This document shows positions 14,880 to 21,858 of a stretch of DNA of 26,127 nt, in pieces; within the stretch, counting starts at the first letter, position 1; every line of letters starts with the position of its first letter. The notes under the pieces are model-generated. The model did no database searches. It worked only from the letters and a program-made list of their open reading frames with translations, and was not told the DNA's origin. The position numbers and the translations under genes are program-made. Source of the stretch: Bog-159 sp049511415 (GTDB lineage Bacteria > Acidobacteriota > Terriglobia > Bryobacterales > Bryobacteraceae); contig JBEKYC010000086.1 in NCBI GenBank assembly GCA_049511415.1, positions 1 through 26,127 of the forward strand. Reading direction: 5' to 3'.

Positions 14880-16439
14880 ATGATGGCCCGCACCAAGCTG
14901 CGTTGCGCCGGCGATAGCCATATGGGTATGGTGCGCCGCAACAACGAAGACCGTCTGCATATCGATCCGGATCGCGGCATCTTCATGGTCGTGGACGGCA
15001 TTGGCGGCCAGGCCGCCGGCGAACAGGCCGCCGATATCGCCATCACCCGCGTGCGCGCGCGGCTCGAGCGCCAGACCGGCTCGCCGGAAGAACGCATCCG
15101 CGAAGCCATTGCCGTGGCCAATAACGAAATCCTGCGCCAGGCCGCTGCCAATACCGAGTGGCGCGGCATGGCCTGCGTGCTGACCGTAGCCTTGCTCGAC
15201 GATGGCCACGCTGTCATCGGCCACGTCGGCGATTCGCGTCTGTACAAAATCCGCCAGGGCCAGATCCGCAAAGTCACCCACGATCATTCTCCCGTGGGCG
15301 AACGCGAAGACAGCGGCCAGATCTCCGAAGCCGAAGCCATGCGCCATCCCCGCCGCAACGAGGTCTACCGCGATGTAGGCTCGCAGGAACACGCTCCGGA
15401 CGACCCCGATTTTATCGAGGTCCTGCGCATTCCCTTCGAACCTGACAGCGCCTTGCTCCTGTGCAGCGACGGTTTGAGCGACCAGGTCACCTCCGCGCAA
15501 ATCCTCGATGCGGTCCAAAACCACGCCGCCGACCCCGCCGCCGCCGTCGAAGAATTGATCGCATCGGCCAATCAGGCCGGTGGCAAAGACAACGTCACGG
15601 TCCTGGTGGTTGAGGGCGAGCAGTTTGCAGCCGCACGACCCGCAGCGTCAGCCCCTGCCGCCTTCCGTAAGAATCCGCTGGCCGGCAAGTTCGCCATGGT
15701 GGTCTATGGCGCGGCCTGCGCCCTGTTTATTGCCGCTGCCGTGCAGTACTTTAACCGATTGCGGCAGCCGCCGCCCATCCCGCCACCCCGCATCCTGCGC
15801 GTGGGAACGGCCGGATTGGTCAAAATCGCGGATGCCCTGGCGCAAGCCAGATCCGGCGATACCGTGGAGGTCCCCGCGGGTGAGTACCCGGAACAGCTTC
15901 GGCTGAAGAGCGGCGTCACGCTGATGGGCCGCCAGCCCGACGTACCGGTGCTCCGCGCGGATCCCCTCGCGGGCGCCTCTCCCGTAGCCGTGATAGCCGA
16001 GGGAATCCACGACGCGCACCTGTCCGGCTTCCGTATCCGCGCCGACGAAAAAGCGCCGTTGGCTTTCGCCCTCACCATCGCCGATTCCGTCCTCGAATTG
16101 CAGGACACTGAAATCATCGGCGCGGCCACGGGCGTTGAAATCCGCGGCAAATCTCAACCCGTCCTGCGTGCCAATTCCATCCAGGATTGCCGCGACGCCG
16201 GCATTCGCATCAAGGGCGATTCCGCCCCCAGGATTCTCTACAACGCCATCCTGCACAATGGCGTGGGCCTGATCGTCGAGGATCCCGCCCGCCCTGTGCT
16301 CCAGGGCAACACCTTTCGGGACGACGGCCCGGACCCAACCGTCCTGCCGAAAACCATCGATCGCGATACCGTCCTCAAGTTCAACTTCTTTATGCCGGCC
16401 ACCGTGCCTGCCCACCGCCACCCAGGAGCATCTCACTGA
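14880..16439 (+). CDS. PP2C Ser/Thr phosphatase fused to membrane helix and parallel beta-helix domain
   Basis: 519 residues; ATG at 14880 follows AAAGAGG by 10 bases. The PP2C domain fills residues 1-246 with all key acidic residues: E23-D24 (NNEDRLHI), D39-G40 (VVDGIGGQAAGE), D118 (GHVGDSRLYKI), D197-G198 (CSDGLSD) and D237-N238 (GGKDNVTVL). These bind the two metal ions that remove phosphate from Ser/Thr. Residues 271-289 make one membrane helix. Residues about 305-505 form a right-handed beta-helix of the NosD/pectate-lyase type, with repeated short rungs (LRANSIQDCRDAGIRIKGD, ILYNAILHNGVGLIVED). The helix domain would face the periplasm, opposite to the phosphatase. PP2C with an outside beta-helix is unusual and suggests a sensor. 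The stop TGA shares its last base with the kinase ATG. Confidence 0.95.
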   Translation: MMARTKLRCAGDSHMGMVRRNNEDRLHIDPDRGIFMVVDGIGGQAAGEQAADIAITRVRARLERQTGSPEERIREAIAVANNEILRQAAANTEWRGMACVLTVALLDDGHAVIGHVGDSRLYKIRQGQIRKVTHDHSPVGEREDSGQISEAEAMRHPRRNEVYRDVGSQEHAPDDPDFIEVLRIPFEPDSALLLCSDGLSDQVTSAQILDAVQNHAADPAAAVEELIASANQAGGKDNVTVLVVEGEQFAAARPAASAPAAFRKNPLAGKFAMVVYGAACALFIAAAVQYFNRLRQPPPIPPPRILRVGTAGLVKIADALAQARSGDTVEVPAGEYPEQLRLKSGVTLMGRQPDVPVLRADPLAGASPVAVIAEGIHDAHLSGFRIRADEKAPLAFALTIADSVLELQDTEIIGAATGVEIRGKSQPVLRANSIQDCRDAGIRIKGDSAPRILYNAILHNGVGLIVEDPARPVLQGNTFRDDGPDPTVLPKTIDRDTVLKFNFFMPATVPAHRHPGASH

Positions 16440-18325
16440 TGGTGATTCCCGAGCGGCGCAAAGTCGGCAAGTATGAGATCCTCAGCAAGCTGGGTCGCGG
16501 CGGCATGGCCGACGTGTACCTGGCCCAGGACCCCGACAACCAACGCACCGTGGCGCTCAAGGTCATCGAGGCCTCACCGGATGCCGACTCGCGCGAAACC
16601 GTCGAGGCCGAACGCCGCGGCGCCGAGTTGCAGGCCAAACTGTCTGAGATCGACACTCGCGTAGTCAAAATTTTCGAAACCACCGATCTCGACGGCTACT
16701 TCGCCGTAGCTATGGAATATGTGGAAGGCGCGGACTTGTCCGACACCATGCGCCACGGACCGGCGCCCGTGGATGATGCTGTCGATATCGGCCTGGCCAT
16801 CTGCCAGACCCTGCACCACGCCCACACGCTGAAGGTCACCATCGACGGGCACGAGTACTTGGGCATCGTGCATGGCGATATTAAACCCAAGAACATCCGG
16901 ATCGATCAGGAAAACCGCGTCCGCGTCCTGGACTTCGGTATCGCCAAGGCCCTCTCGCTCTCCCGTAAGCTGACCCGCAACGAATTTGGCAGCGTGCCTT
17001 ACGCCTCGCCGGAACGCCTGGATTCGGGCGAAGTTAATTTCATGTCGGACCTCTGGTCCCTCGGCATTTTGCTCTATGAGATGGTGACCGGGTCGCAGCC
17101 CTACCAGGCCGAAAGCACCGAGCGATTGGAATGCATGATCCGCTCGCGCATTCCCGCGCCGCCGGCGCCCGACCCGTGTCCGGACGGTCTGCGCCGCGTG
17201 CTGCTGAAGTGCATGGATCCCGAACCCGCGCGGCGCTATCAATCGGCCGCGGACCTGGCCGCCGATCTGGCCGCGTTTCGCGCCGGGGCGCCGGTCCGCG
17301 CCGAAACCGAAGCGGAAGCCGACGCCACCCGCCGCACATTTCGCGCCGCGCCCGTGGATGCGGACACCCGCCGCACCGCGCCGGTCGACGCGGCAGCGAC
17401 TGCTCGCTCCGCGCCCCCGCGGCCGCCTGCGCCGCAATTACCCCCCAGTCCCTTCCAGCAGAACTTGGCTAAGGTCCTGCGGGGCTGCGCTGTGTTGACC
17501 GTCGCCTATATCGTGTACGCCATCACCTCGAGCGTGGCTCTGTGGCGTCATGGACAACAACTGAATCGCGAGATCAACGCCGAAACCACCACCGACCCAG
17601 ACGCCATCTGGAACCGCTGGGCAAATATCTCGCAAGGTAATTCCACCGCGCTGGCCTTGTTCGGTCCGCGCCATTCCGTGAAAAAGCATTTGGTCGCCGC
17701 CGCCGACCGGGTTATTGAGACCAGCCGCAATGGGGATACCCCGCCTGTTTACGAAACCGACTGGAGACGCGCCAAGAACTACCTGGCCCATGCCCTGGAG
17801 CTCGATCCCGGCGATGAAACCGTCCGTGGTGAATTGCGTCTGTGCGAAGGCCAAATCGACCGCATCAACGGCATCAGCCACCACAATGCCGCCATCCTGA
17901 ATGAGGCCGTACAAAAGTTCGAAGAGGCCGAACACGCGCTGCCCCATTCCCCGGACCCCGAACTGGGCTTGGCTCGCGTGTACGTTTATGGGTTGAAAGA
18001 CATCGATCGCGCCTACGCCGCCTTGCAGGAGGCCGAGCACCGCGGCTACCGCTTGGGAGATCGCGAGAAAGCCCAGCTCGCCGATGGCTATCGCGACCGC
18101 GCCGACCGGCTGTGGTGGGACTCCCGCAACGTGCGCGGCCTTCCCCAGGAAAAAGACCAGATCCAACGAGCCGCGGACGATTACCGCCGCGCGCTCGAAC
18201 TATATCAGAGCGTTGTGCCCTACGCCAACGCCAATGTGAATATCGTGCGTGTGCAGAGCAGTTTCAACGCCATTGAAACCCGGCTGGCGGAAATACAGAG
18301 CGAATTGAACCATCACCCGATCTAG
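16439..18325 (+). CDS. PknB-type Ser/Thr protein kinase with membrane helix and TPR-like C-terminus
   Basis: 628 residues. ATG at 16439 overlaps the phosphatase stop (TGATG) and follows CAGGAGC, so translation is coupled. The kinase domain covers residues 12-280: Gly loop GRGGMADVY (19-27), K41 in VALKVIE, catalytic H145-G146-D147 followed by KPKN, DFG at 165-167, SPE near 190-192. HGD in place of HRD makes it a non-RD kinase, and SPE replaces the usual APE. A Pro/Ala/Thr-rich linker (285-345) repeats TRRT and APVDA and may hold phosphothreonines for an FHA reader. A membrane helix lies at 347-368; residues about 430-628 look like TPR helices (YLAHALELDPGDETVRGEL) outside the membrane. Substrates unknown; the FHA protein, sigma factor and short-chain reductase are local candidates. 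Confidence 0.95.
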   Translation: MVIPERRKVGKYEILSKLGRGGMADVYLAQDPDNQRTVALKVIEASPDADSRETVEAERRGAELQAKLSEIDTRVVKIFETTDLDGYFAVAMEYVEGADLSDTMRHGPAPVDDAVDIGLAICQTLHHAHTLKVTIDGHEYLGIVHGDIKPKNIRIDQENRVRVLDFGIAKALSLSRKLTRNEFGSVPYASPERLDSGEVNFMSDLWSLGILLYEMVTGSQPYQAESTERLECMIRSRIPAPPAPDPCPDGLRRVLLKCMDPEPARRYQSAADLAADLAAFRAGAPVRAETEAEADATRRTFRAAPVDADTRRTAPVDAAATARSAPPRPPAPQLPPSPFQQNLAKVLRGCAVLTVAYIVYAITSSVALWRHGQQLNREINAETTTDPDAIWNRWANISQGNSTALALFGPRHSVKKHLVAAADRVIETSRNGDTPPVYETDWRRAKNYLAHALELDPGDETVRGELRLCEGQIDRINGISHHNAAILNEAVQKFEEAEHALPHSPDPELGLARVYVYGLKDIDRAYAALQEAEHRGYRLGDREKAQLADGYRDRADRLWWDSRNVRGLPQEKDQIQRAADDYRRALELYQSVVPYANANVNIVRVQSSFNAIETRLAEIQSELNHHPI

Positions 18326-18330
18326 GCTCC

Positions 18331-19041
18331 ATGCAAGAAAAAGTTATCTTGGTGACGGGCGCGGCCAAGCGCATCGGGCGTGGCATCGCCCTGCGTCTCG
18401 CGCGCGAAGGCGCCCGCGTAGCCATACACTACAACAATTCCGCGGCCGAAGCCCGCGCCACCGCCGCTGAGTGCGGTGATGCCCCGCTCTTTCGTGCCAA
18501 CCTCGAAAGTGTCGCGGAAATCCAGCAGATGTTCGCCGACATCCAACGCACCCTCGGCCGTCTGGATGGCTTGGTCAACAATGCGGCCCGCTTCACGCGC
18601 TTCGATCCCTTAAGCATCACCGAGGCCGATTGGGACTTCGTCCACTCCGTAAACTTGAAGGCGGTCTTCTTCTGCTGTCAGCAGGGCGCGCGTCTGATGC
18701 GCCAGACCGGCGGCGGACGCATCGTGAACATCAGTTCCCTGGGTGGACTGCGCCCCTGGGCGGATCATGCGCACTATTGCGCGTCGAAAGCCGGCGTCAT
18801 TATGCTCACGCGCGCCCTAGCCAAAGCTTTCGCGCCCGAAATCACCGTGAATTCCGTGGCCCCCGGTGTCATCCCGTTCGGCGATCTCAACGCGGAAGCC
18901 ACTGGTATGATCCAGGCGACACCCGCCCGGCGCGCCGGCACCGCCGATGAGGTCGCCGGAGCGGTAGTCTATTTCTTGACCGCCACCAACTTCATTACCG
19001 GACAGATCCTCGCCGTGGATGGCGGGCTTAGCCAAAGATAA
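18331..19041 (+). CDS. Short-chain dehydrogenase/reductase, FabG/pteridine-reductase-like
   Basis: 236 residues, starting 5 bases after the kinase stop, so in the same transcript. Cofactor motif TGAAKRIGRGIA at residues 9-20 has the Ala-Lys-Arg seen in pteridine reductases and some FabG relatives and favours NADPH. NNAARF, SSLGG (catalytic Ser) and Y-CAS-K are all present, and the C-terminus has FITGQILAVDGG as usual for classical SDRs. It probably reduces a keto or pterin-type substrate in the cytoplasm. Why it follows a kinase is unclear; it might be regulated by the kinase or simply read through. Alternative: 3-oxoacyl-ACP reductase-like enzyme. Confidence 0.93.
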   Translation: MQEKVILVTGAAKRIGRGIALRLAREGARVAIHYNNSAAEARATAAECGDAPLFRANLESVAEIQQMFADIQRTLGRLDGLVNNAARFTRFDPLSITEADWDFVHSVNLKAVFFCCQQGARLMRQTGGGRIVNISSLGGLRPWADHAHYCASKAGVIMLTRALAKAFAPEITVNSVAPGVIPFGDLNAEATGMIQATPARRAGTADEVAGAVVYFLTATNFITGQILAVDGGLSQR

Positions 19042-19049
19042 CTGGTTGT

Positions 19050-19076
19050 GGTACCGCTCGGTTGCTAACCGGTACC
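19050..19076 (+). terminator. GGTACC hairpin after the kinase/SDR operon
   Basis: GGTACCG (19050-19056) and CGGTACC (19070-19076) are perfect inverted repeats; an inner CGGTT-GCT-AACCG (19059-19071) lets it refold into a ten-pair stem with a four-base bulge. It starts 8 bases after the SDR stop. No U-run follows, so a Rho-independent terminator is not assured. Confidence 0.4.
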
Positions 19077-19144
19077 TGCCAAACCCCCAAACGCTTGTGT
19101 AACTGCTGCTGTGTCCCTATCCTGACTAATAGTCACTTCTTAAG

Positions 19145-19173
19145 TTGACACACTCAAAGTAGTTACCTTTGTA
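19145..19173 (+). promoter_or_regulatory. Candidate promoter with perfect -35 before the small exported protein
   Basis: TTGACA at 19145-19150 is the exact -35 consensus. At 17 bases the -10 position reads TTTGTA, a poor match. The element would start transcription near 19180, close to the GAGAAG ribosome binding site. Good -35, doubtful -10. Confidence 0.4.
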
Positions 19174-19192
19174 ACGAGAAGACAAAATCACA

Positions 19193-19762
19193 ATGACATT
19201 CGCAAAAACTCATCTCTTGGCAGCCGCCGCCGTCGCGCTCGCGTGTTTCGGACTCTCCACGCAGGCCTTCGCCGCCACCGCGACCAATATCACATTCAAC
19301 GCCACCGGGACGTTCGCTTCCGTTCCTGTGAGCGGGTCGGACACGCTCAAACTCGCCGGTGAACCTTTCAACGTGACCATCGTCGTGAGTTCGTCCACCA
19401 AGCCCTACAAAAACGGACCGAATTACGCGGTATACAACAAGCTCAAGCTCACCGGCGAAGTGAACTCTGGATTGTTGGGACCCACACCCGCCCCTATCGC
19501 GTCCAGCGAAGCCACCATTCAACAGGCTATCGATCCCGGCAAGTACGATCAGTTCATCATGGAGGCTCCCATCAAGGTAATCGGCGTGGCATTAACCCTC
19601 AAAGCTGTGATCGTCATGCCGCTGGGCACCATCGCCAACCAGTTGCTGCAGCCTTTCACCGCCTCCGTCAGTCTGGCGCCTTCGAACGCCACGCTCACGT
19701 ATTCCGACAGCAGTGCCAGCACGGAGTTGGGTATACAGACCGGTACTCTATCTGCGAAATAG
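19193..19762 (+). CDS. Small exported protein, uncharacterised
   Basis: 189 residues. Residues 1-27 are a Sec signal peptide (HLLAAAAVALACFGLSTQAFA). The mature part is beta-strand-rich and Thr/Ser/Ala-rich with no cysteine (ATATNITFNATGTFASVPV, then FNVTIVVSSSTKPYKNG), like many secreted Ig-like or PEP-CTERM-neighbour proteins, but it lacks a PEP-CTERM or LPxTG tail and ends in TGTLSAK. I do not recognise the family. It stands alone with its own candidate promoter and ends 15 bases before the convergent amidohydrolase gene. The ATG has a modest GAGAAG upstream. Periplasmic or secreted location is well supported, function is not. Confidence 0.85.
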   Translation: MTFAKTHLLAAAAVALACFGLSTQAFAATATNITFNATGTFASVPVSGSDTLKLAGEPFNVTIVVSSSTKPYKNGPNYAVYNKLKLTGEVNSGLLGPTPAPIASSEATIQQAIDPGKYDQFIMEAPIKVIGVALTLKAVIVMPLGTIANQLLQPFTASVSLAPSNATLTYSDSSASTELGIQTGTLSAK

Positions 19763-19766
19763 TACC
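19742..19766. terminator. GGTACT/AGTACC hairpin between convergent genes
   Basis: GGTACT (19742-19747) and AGTACC (19761-19766) pair perfectly around a 13-base loop. It covers the stop of the exported protein gene and lies 11 bases from the stop of the convergent amidohydrolase gene, so it could end transcripts from both sides. The short stem makes this tentative. Confidence 0.35.
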
Positions 19767-19777
19767 AAGGTCGGGTA

Positions 19778-20542
19778 TCATGCCACGGCGAGAACTGCGC
19801 CGTTCCATGCGCCGTTAAGCTTCTTGCCAATGACCAATACTTCTGCATTGCCGCTTGCGGCAGCCACCAGATGGCCGTCTTCGGACCAAAGCGAACTCTT
19901 ACCCGCGGATACGTCACCCCCGGTAGACCCGCTGTAGTTCGCCATCAGCACGGCCATCCGGTGCTCCCGCGCGTAGCTTTCGAGCAGCGGGATCTTGCGC
20001 GCGTACCCGGCTGCGTCAATCATCACCCCGGCAGCGTAAACATTGGCTCCGCGCGCGGCTGCTTTCGCCGCATGCTGTGGATGCGATGCATCCGCGCAGA
20101 TCGCCAGAGCCACCGTGGCATCCTCCACGCGCAGCTCCGGTCCCCCGGGTCCCGATGTAAAAACCCCCATTTCGCTCGAGTGCACATGCTCCTTGGTGTA
20201 GACCGCCGCGGAGCCGTCCGGCAGGAATGCGAATGCGGCAATATGCATTTGCCCCTGGTCGTTCAGCAGCGGCGCCCCCGCCACAATCGTCATCCGAGCC
20301 TCTACCGCCAGTTTCCGCAGAGGATCCAGCGCGGCGGTCTCCGGATCCATGGCATGCGCGCGCGCCACACCCAGTTCGTATCCGATTAAAGACAACTCCG
20401 GAAACACCAGCAACTGCACTCCCTTCTCCGCCGCAATGTCGGCGAAGCGCAGATGCCTGGCAACATTCCACTCAACTTCCCCGCAAACCGAAGCCGACTG
20501 TGCAGCGGCAATCGTAATATTCATGAATTCACCCATCAGCAT
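19778..20542 (-). CDS. Carbon-nitrogen hydrolase (nitrilase superfamily amidohydrolase)
   Basis: 254 residues from ATG at 20542; ATG at 20536 and 20524 (giving MNITIAAAQ, the usual family start) are alternatives. A GAGG sits 7 bases before 20542, supporting the longest form slightly. The catalytic triad is visible: E49 in VFPELSLIGYE, K117 in VYTKEHVHSSE and C149 in LAICADASHP. The superfamily hydrolyses non-peptide C-N bonds in amides, carbamoyl compounds or nitriles, or transfers acyl groups. Length is normal for the small amidase branches. The Cys motif ends CADASHP rather than the CYDLRFP of omega-amidases, so the substrate cannot be guessed. It is divergent from the 406-residue gene, with ATCCGTG repeats between them. 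Confidence 0.93.
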   Translation of the reverse strand: MLMGEFMNITIAAAQSASVCGEVEWNVARHLRFADIAAEKGVQLLVFPELSLIGYELGVARAHAMDPETAALDPLRKLAVEARMTIVAGAPLLNDQGQMHIAAFAFLPDGSAAVYTKEHVHSSEMGVFTSGPGGPELRVEDATVALAICADASHPQHAAKAAARGANVYAAGVMIDAAGYARKIPLLESYAREHRMAVLMANYSGSTGGDVSAGKSSLWSEDGHLVAAASGNAEVLVIGKKLNGAWNGAVLAVA

Positions 20543-20567
20543 ACCGCCGCCTCAGGTTGGATGTCTT

Positions 20568-20597
20568 ATCCGTGGGAATCCGTGTTCATCCGTGGCC
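20568..20597. repeat. Three direct ATCCGTGnnn units, 10-base period
   Basis: ATCCGTGGGA, ATCCGTGTTC and ATCCGTGGCC follow each other without a gap in the divergent intergenic space. The core of the last two reappears at 23005-23024. A ten-base period puts each unit on the same face of the helix, as in a tandem protein-binding site, but it could equally be a dispersed intergenic repeat. Confidence 0.75.
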
Positions 20598-20625
20598 AAG
20601 TAACTTTTCCTCGCGCGCCCCCGGT

Positions 20626-20631
20626 TATAAT
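20626..20631 (+). promoter_or_regulatory. Perfect -10 TATAAT giving a probable leaderless start
   Basis: TATAAT ends 6 bases before GTG at 20638, so transcription should begin at or within a base of the start codon. No Shine-Dalgarno lies between. The -35 position at 17 bases is poor. Confidence 0.5.
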
Positions 20632-20637
20632 GGACCC

Positions 20638-21858
20638 GTGCATCCGAATTGGCCCCTGCGCTGGCCGGCTGATTGGCATGATCCGGCCAGTCTGGAACCT
20701 CTGAAAGACACGCCCATCGGTGTCCTGCTCATCGCCGCTCCCCTAGGCTACGAAGCCGTCATCAATCGCGCCCGCGAACTTGGCATTAGAGTCTGCGTTC
20801 CTGATAATCCCCCTCAGGACGTGCGGATCGTCAAGGGTGAGTGGCCCGGAATCCGCATGTCGTCCGGATCGGGTGATGCCTCCAGCGGCCCTACCGGAGC
20901 GCCTTGGATCGACTCCAACGGCTGGCTGATTCGTTTGACCCGCGCTCAACAGCCCGCCCGTGCTCTGTGGGTTACGGCCGATTTGCCGAAAACCGGCGAG
21001 ATCGTTCCGCTGTCTCGCCACCTGGTCGCGCTGGCCGATAGCGCCGCGCATGGCGGACGTTGGGTGCTCACGCCGGATCGGGAACTCATGGCCAACGTCG
21101 ATGCATGGCGAAAATTGATGCGCGCCGTCGAATTCCACCAGGCACATGAAGCGTGGAACGATTGGTCCGCCGACGCGGTGCTGGCCGTGGTCTCCAGCTT
21201 CGCGGGAGCCGACGAGTTTTTCAGCCACGAGGTCCTGAACCTGATGGCCCGGACCAATATCTCGTACGCCATCGTTGAAAAAACCCGCGCCACCGCGCCG
21301 TCCTTCCGCGGCCTCCGTGCCGCCCTCTATGTGGATACCGAGCCGCCCGAGGCCGCTGGGCGCCAACTGCTCCTGGATTTCGCCGAGCGCGGCGGATTGC
21401 TGATTACCGCGCCCAGCTTCGGCAAGCTCCCGGGCCTGGCCGCGGCTGTCCAATCGCATCCCCGCTATCAGCTCCGGAGCTTCGGCAAGGGCACTATCGC
21501 CGTGGCGCTCGCAGCCCCCGCCGATCCGTACGAAGTAGCCCAGGACGCTCAGATTCTTCTCAGCCATCGCTACGACCGCATGCGCTTCTTCAATGGTTTC
21601 TTGTTGGGCGGATACCGCACCGTTTCGGCCGATGGAAAACGCAGCCTGGCCCATGTCATTAACTATGGCGGCGGCGCCGGCGACGATCTGACCAGCGCGC
21701 GCCTCGCCGGCCGATATCGGTCGGCCAAACTCTGGACCTGCGAAAGCCCCGCGCCGCGGCAACTCGAAATGGTTTCCCAGCGTGACGGAATCGAGCTGCA
21801 TCTGCCACAATTGGATGTTTACGGGGCCATCGAACTGGAGGCGGCCGAACATGCTTGA
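20638..21858 (+). CDS. Uncharacterised 406-residue protein, upstream partner of DUF362 gene
   Basis: GTG at 20638 is chosen because a perfect TATAAT sits directly upstream; longer in-frame starts would lie inside the promoter. The product is soluble, with no signal peptide or membrane helix. An alternating beta/alpha pattern is visible (IGVLLIAAPLGYEAVINRA; ADAVLAVVSSFAGADEFF; QLLLDFAERGGLLITAP). The stretch from about residue 180 to 300 resembles the Rossmann-like, amidotransferase-like module seen in trimerisation domains of GH42-type enzymes, with a strand-rich end (HVINYGGGAGDD, LPQLDVYGAIELE) like the C-terminal domains of glycoside hydrolases. This is weak, by-eye resemblance. It overlaps the DUF362 gene by 8 bases, so the two are coupled and probably work together. 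Function unknown. Confidence 0.85.
   Translation: MHPNWPLRWPADWHDPASLEPLKDTPIGVLLIAAPLGYEAVINRARELGIRVCVPDNPPQDVRIVKGEWPGIRMSSGSGDASSGPTGAPWIDSNGWLIRLTRAQQPARALWVTADLPKTGEIVPLSRHLVALADSAAHGGRWVLTPDRELMANVDAWRKLMRAVEFHQAHEAWNDWSADAVLAVVSSFAGADEFFSHEVLNLMARTNISYAIVEKTRATAPSFRGLRAALYVDTEPPEAAGRQLLLDFAERGGLLITAPSFGKLPGLAAAVQSHPRYQLRSFGKGTIAVALAAPADPYEVAQDAQILLSHRYDRMRFFNGFLLGGYRTVSADGKRSLAHVINYGGGAGDDLTSARLAGRYRSAKLWTCESPAPRQLEMVSQRDGIELHLPQLDVYGAIELEAAEHA

Noticed and set aside
20568..20597. CRISPR array
   Set aside because: Repeat units are 10 bases with no spacers and there are no cas genes.
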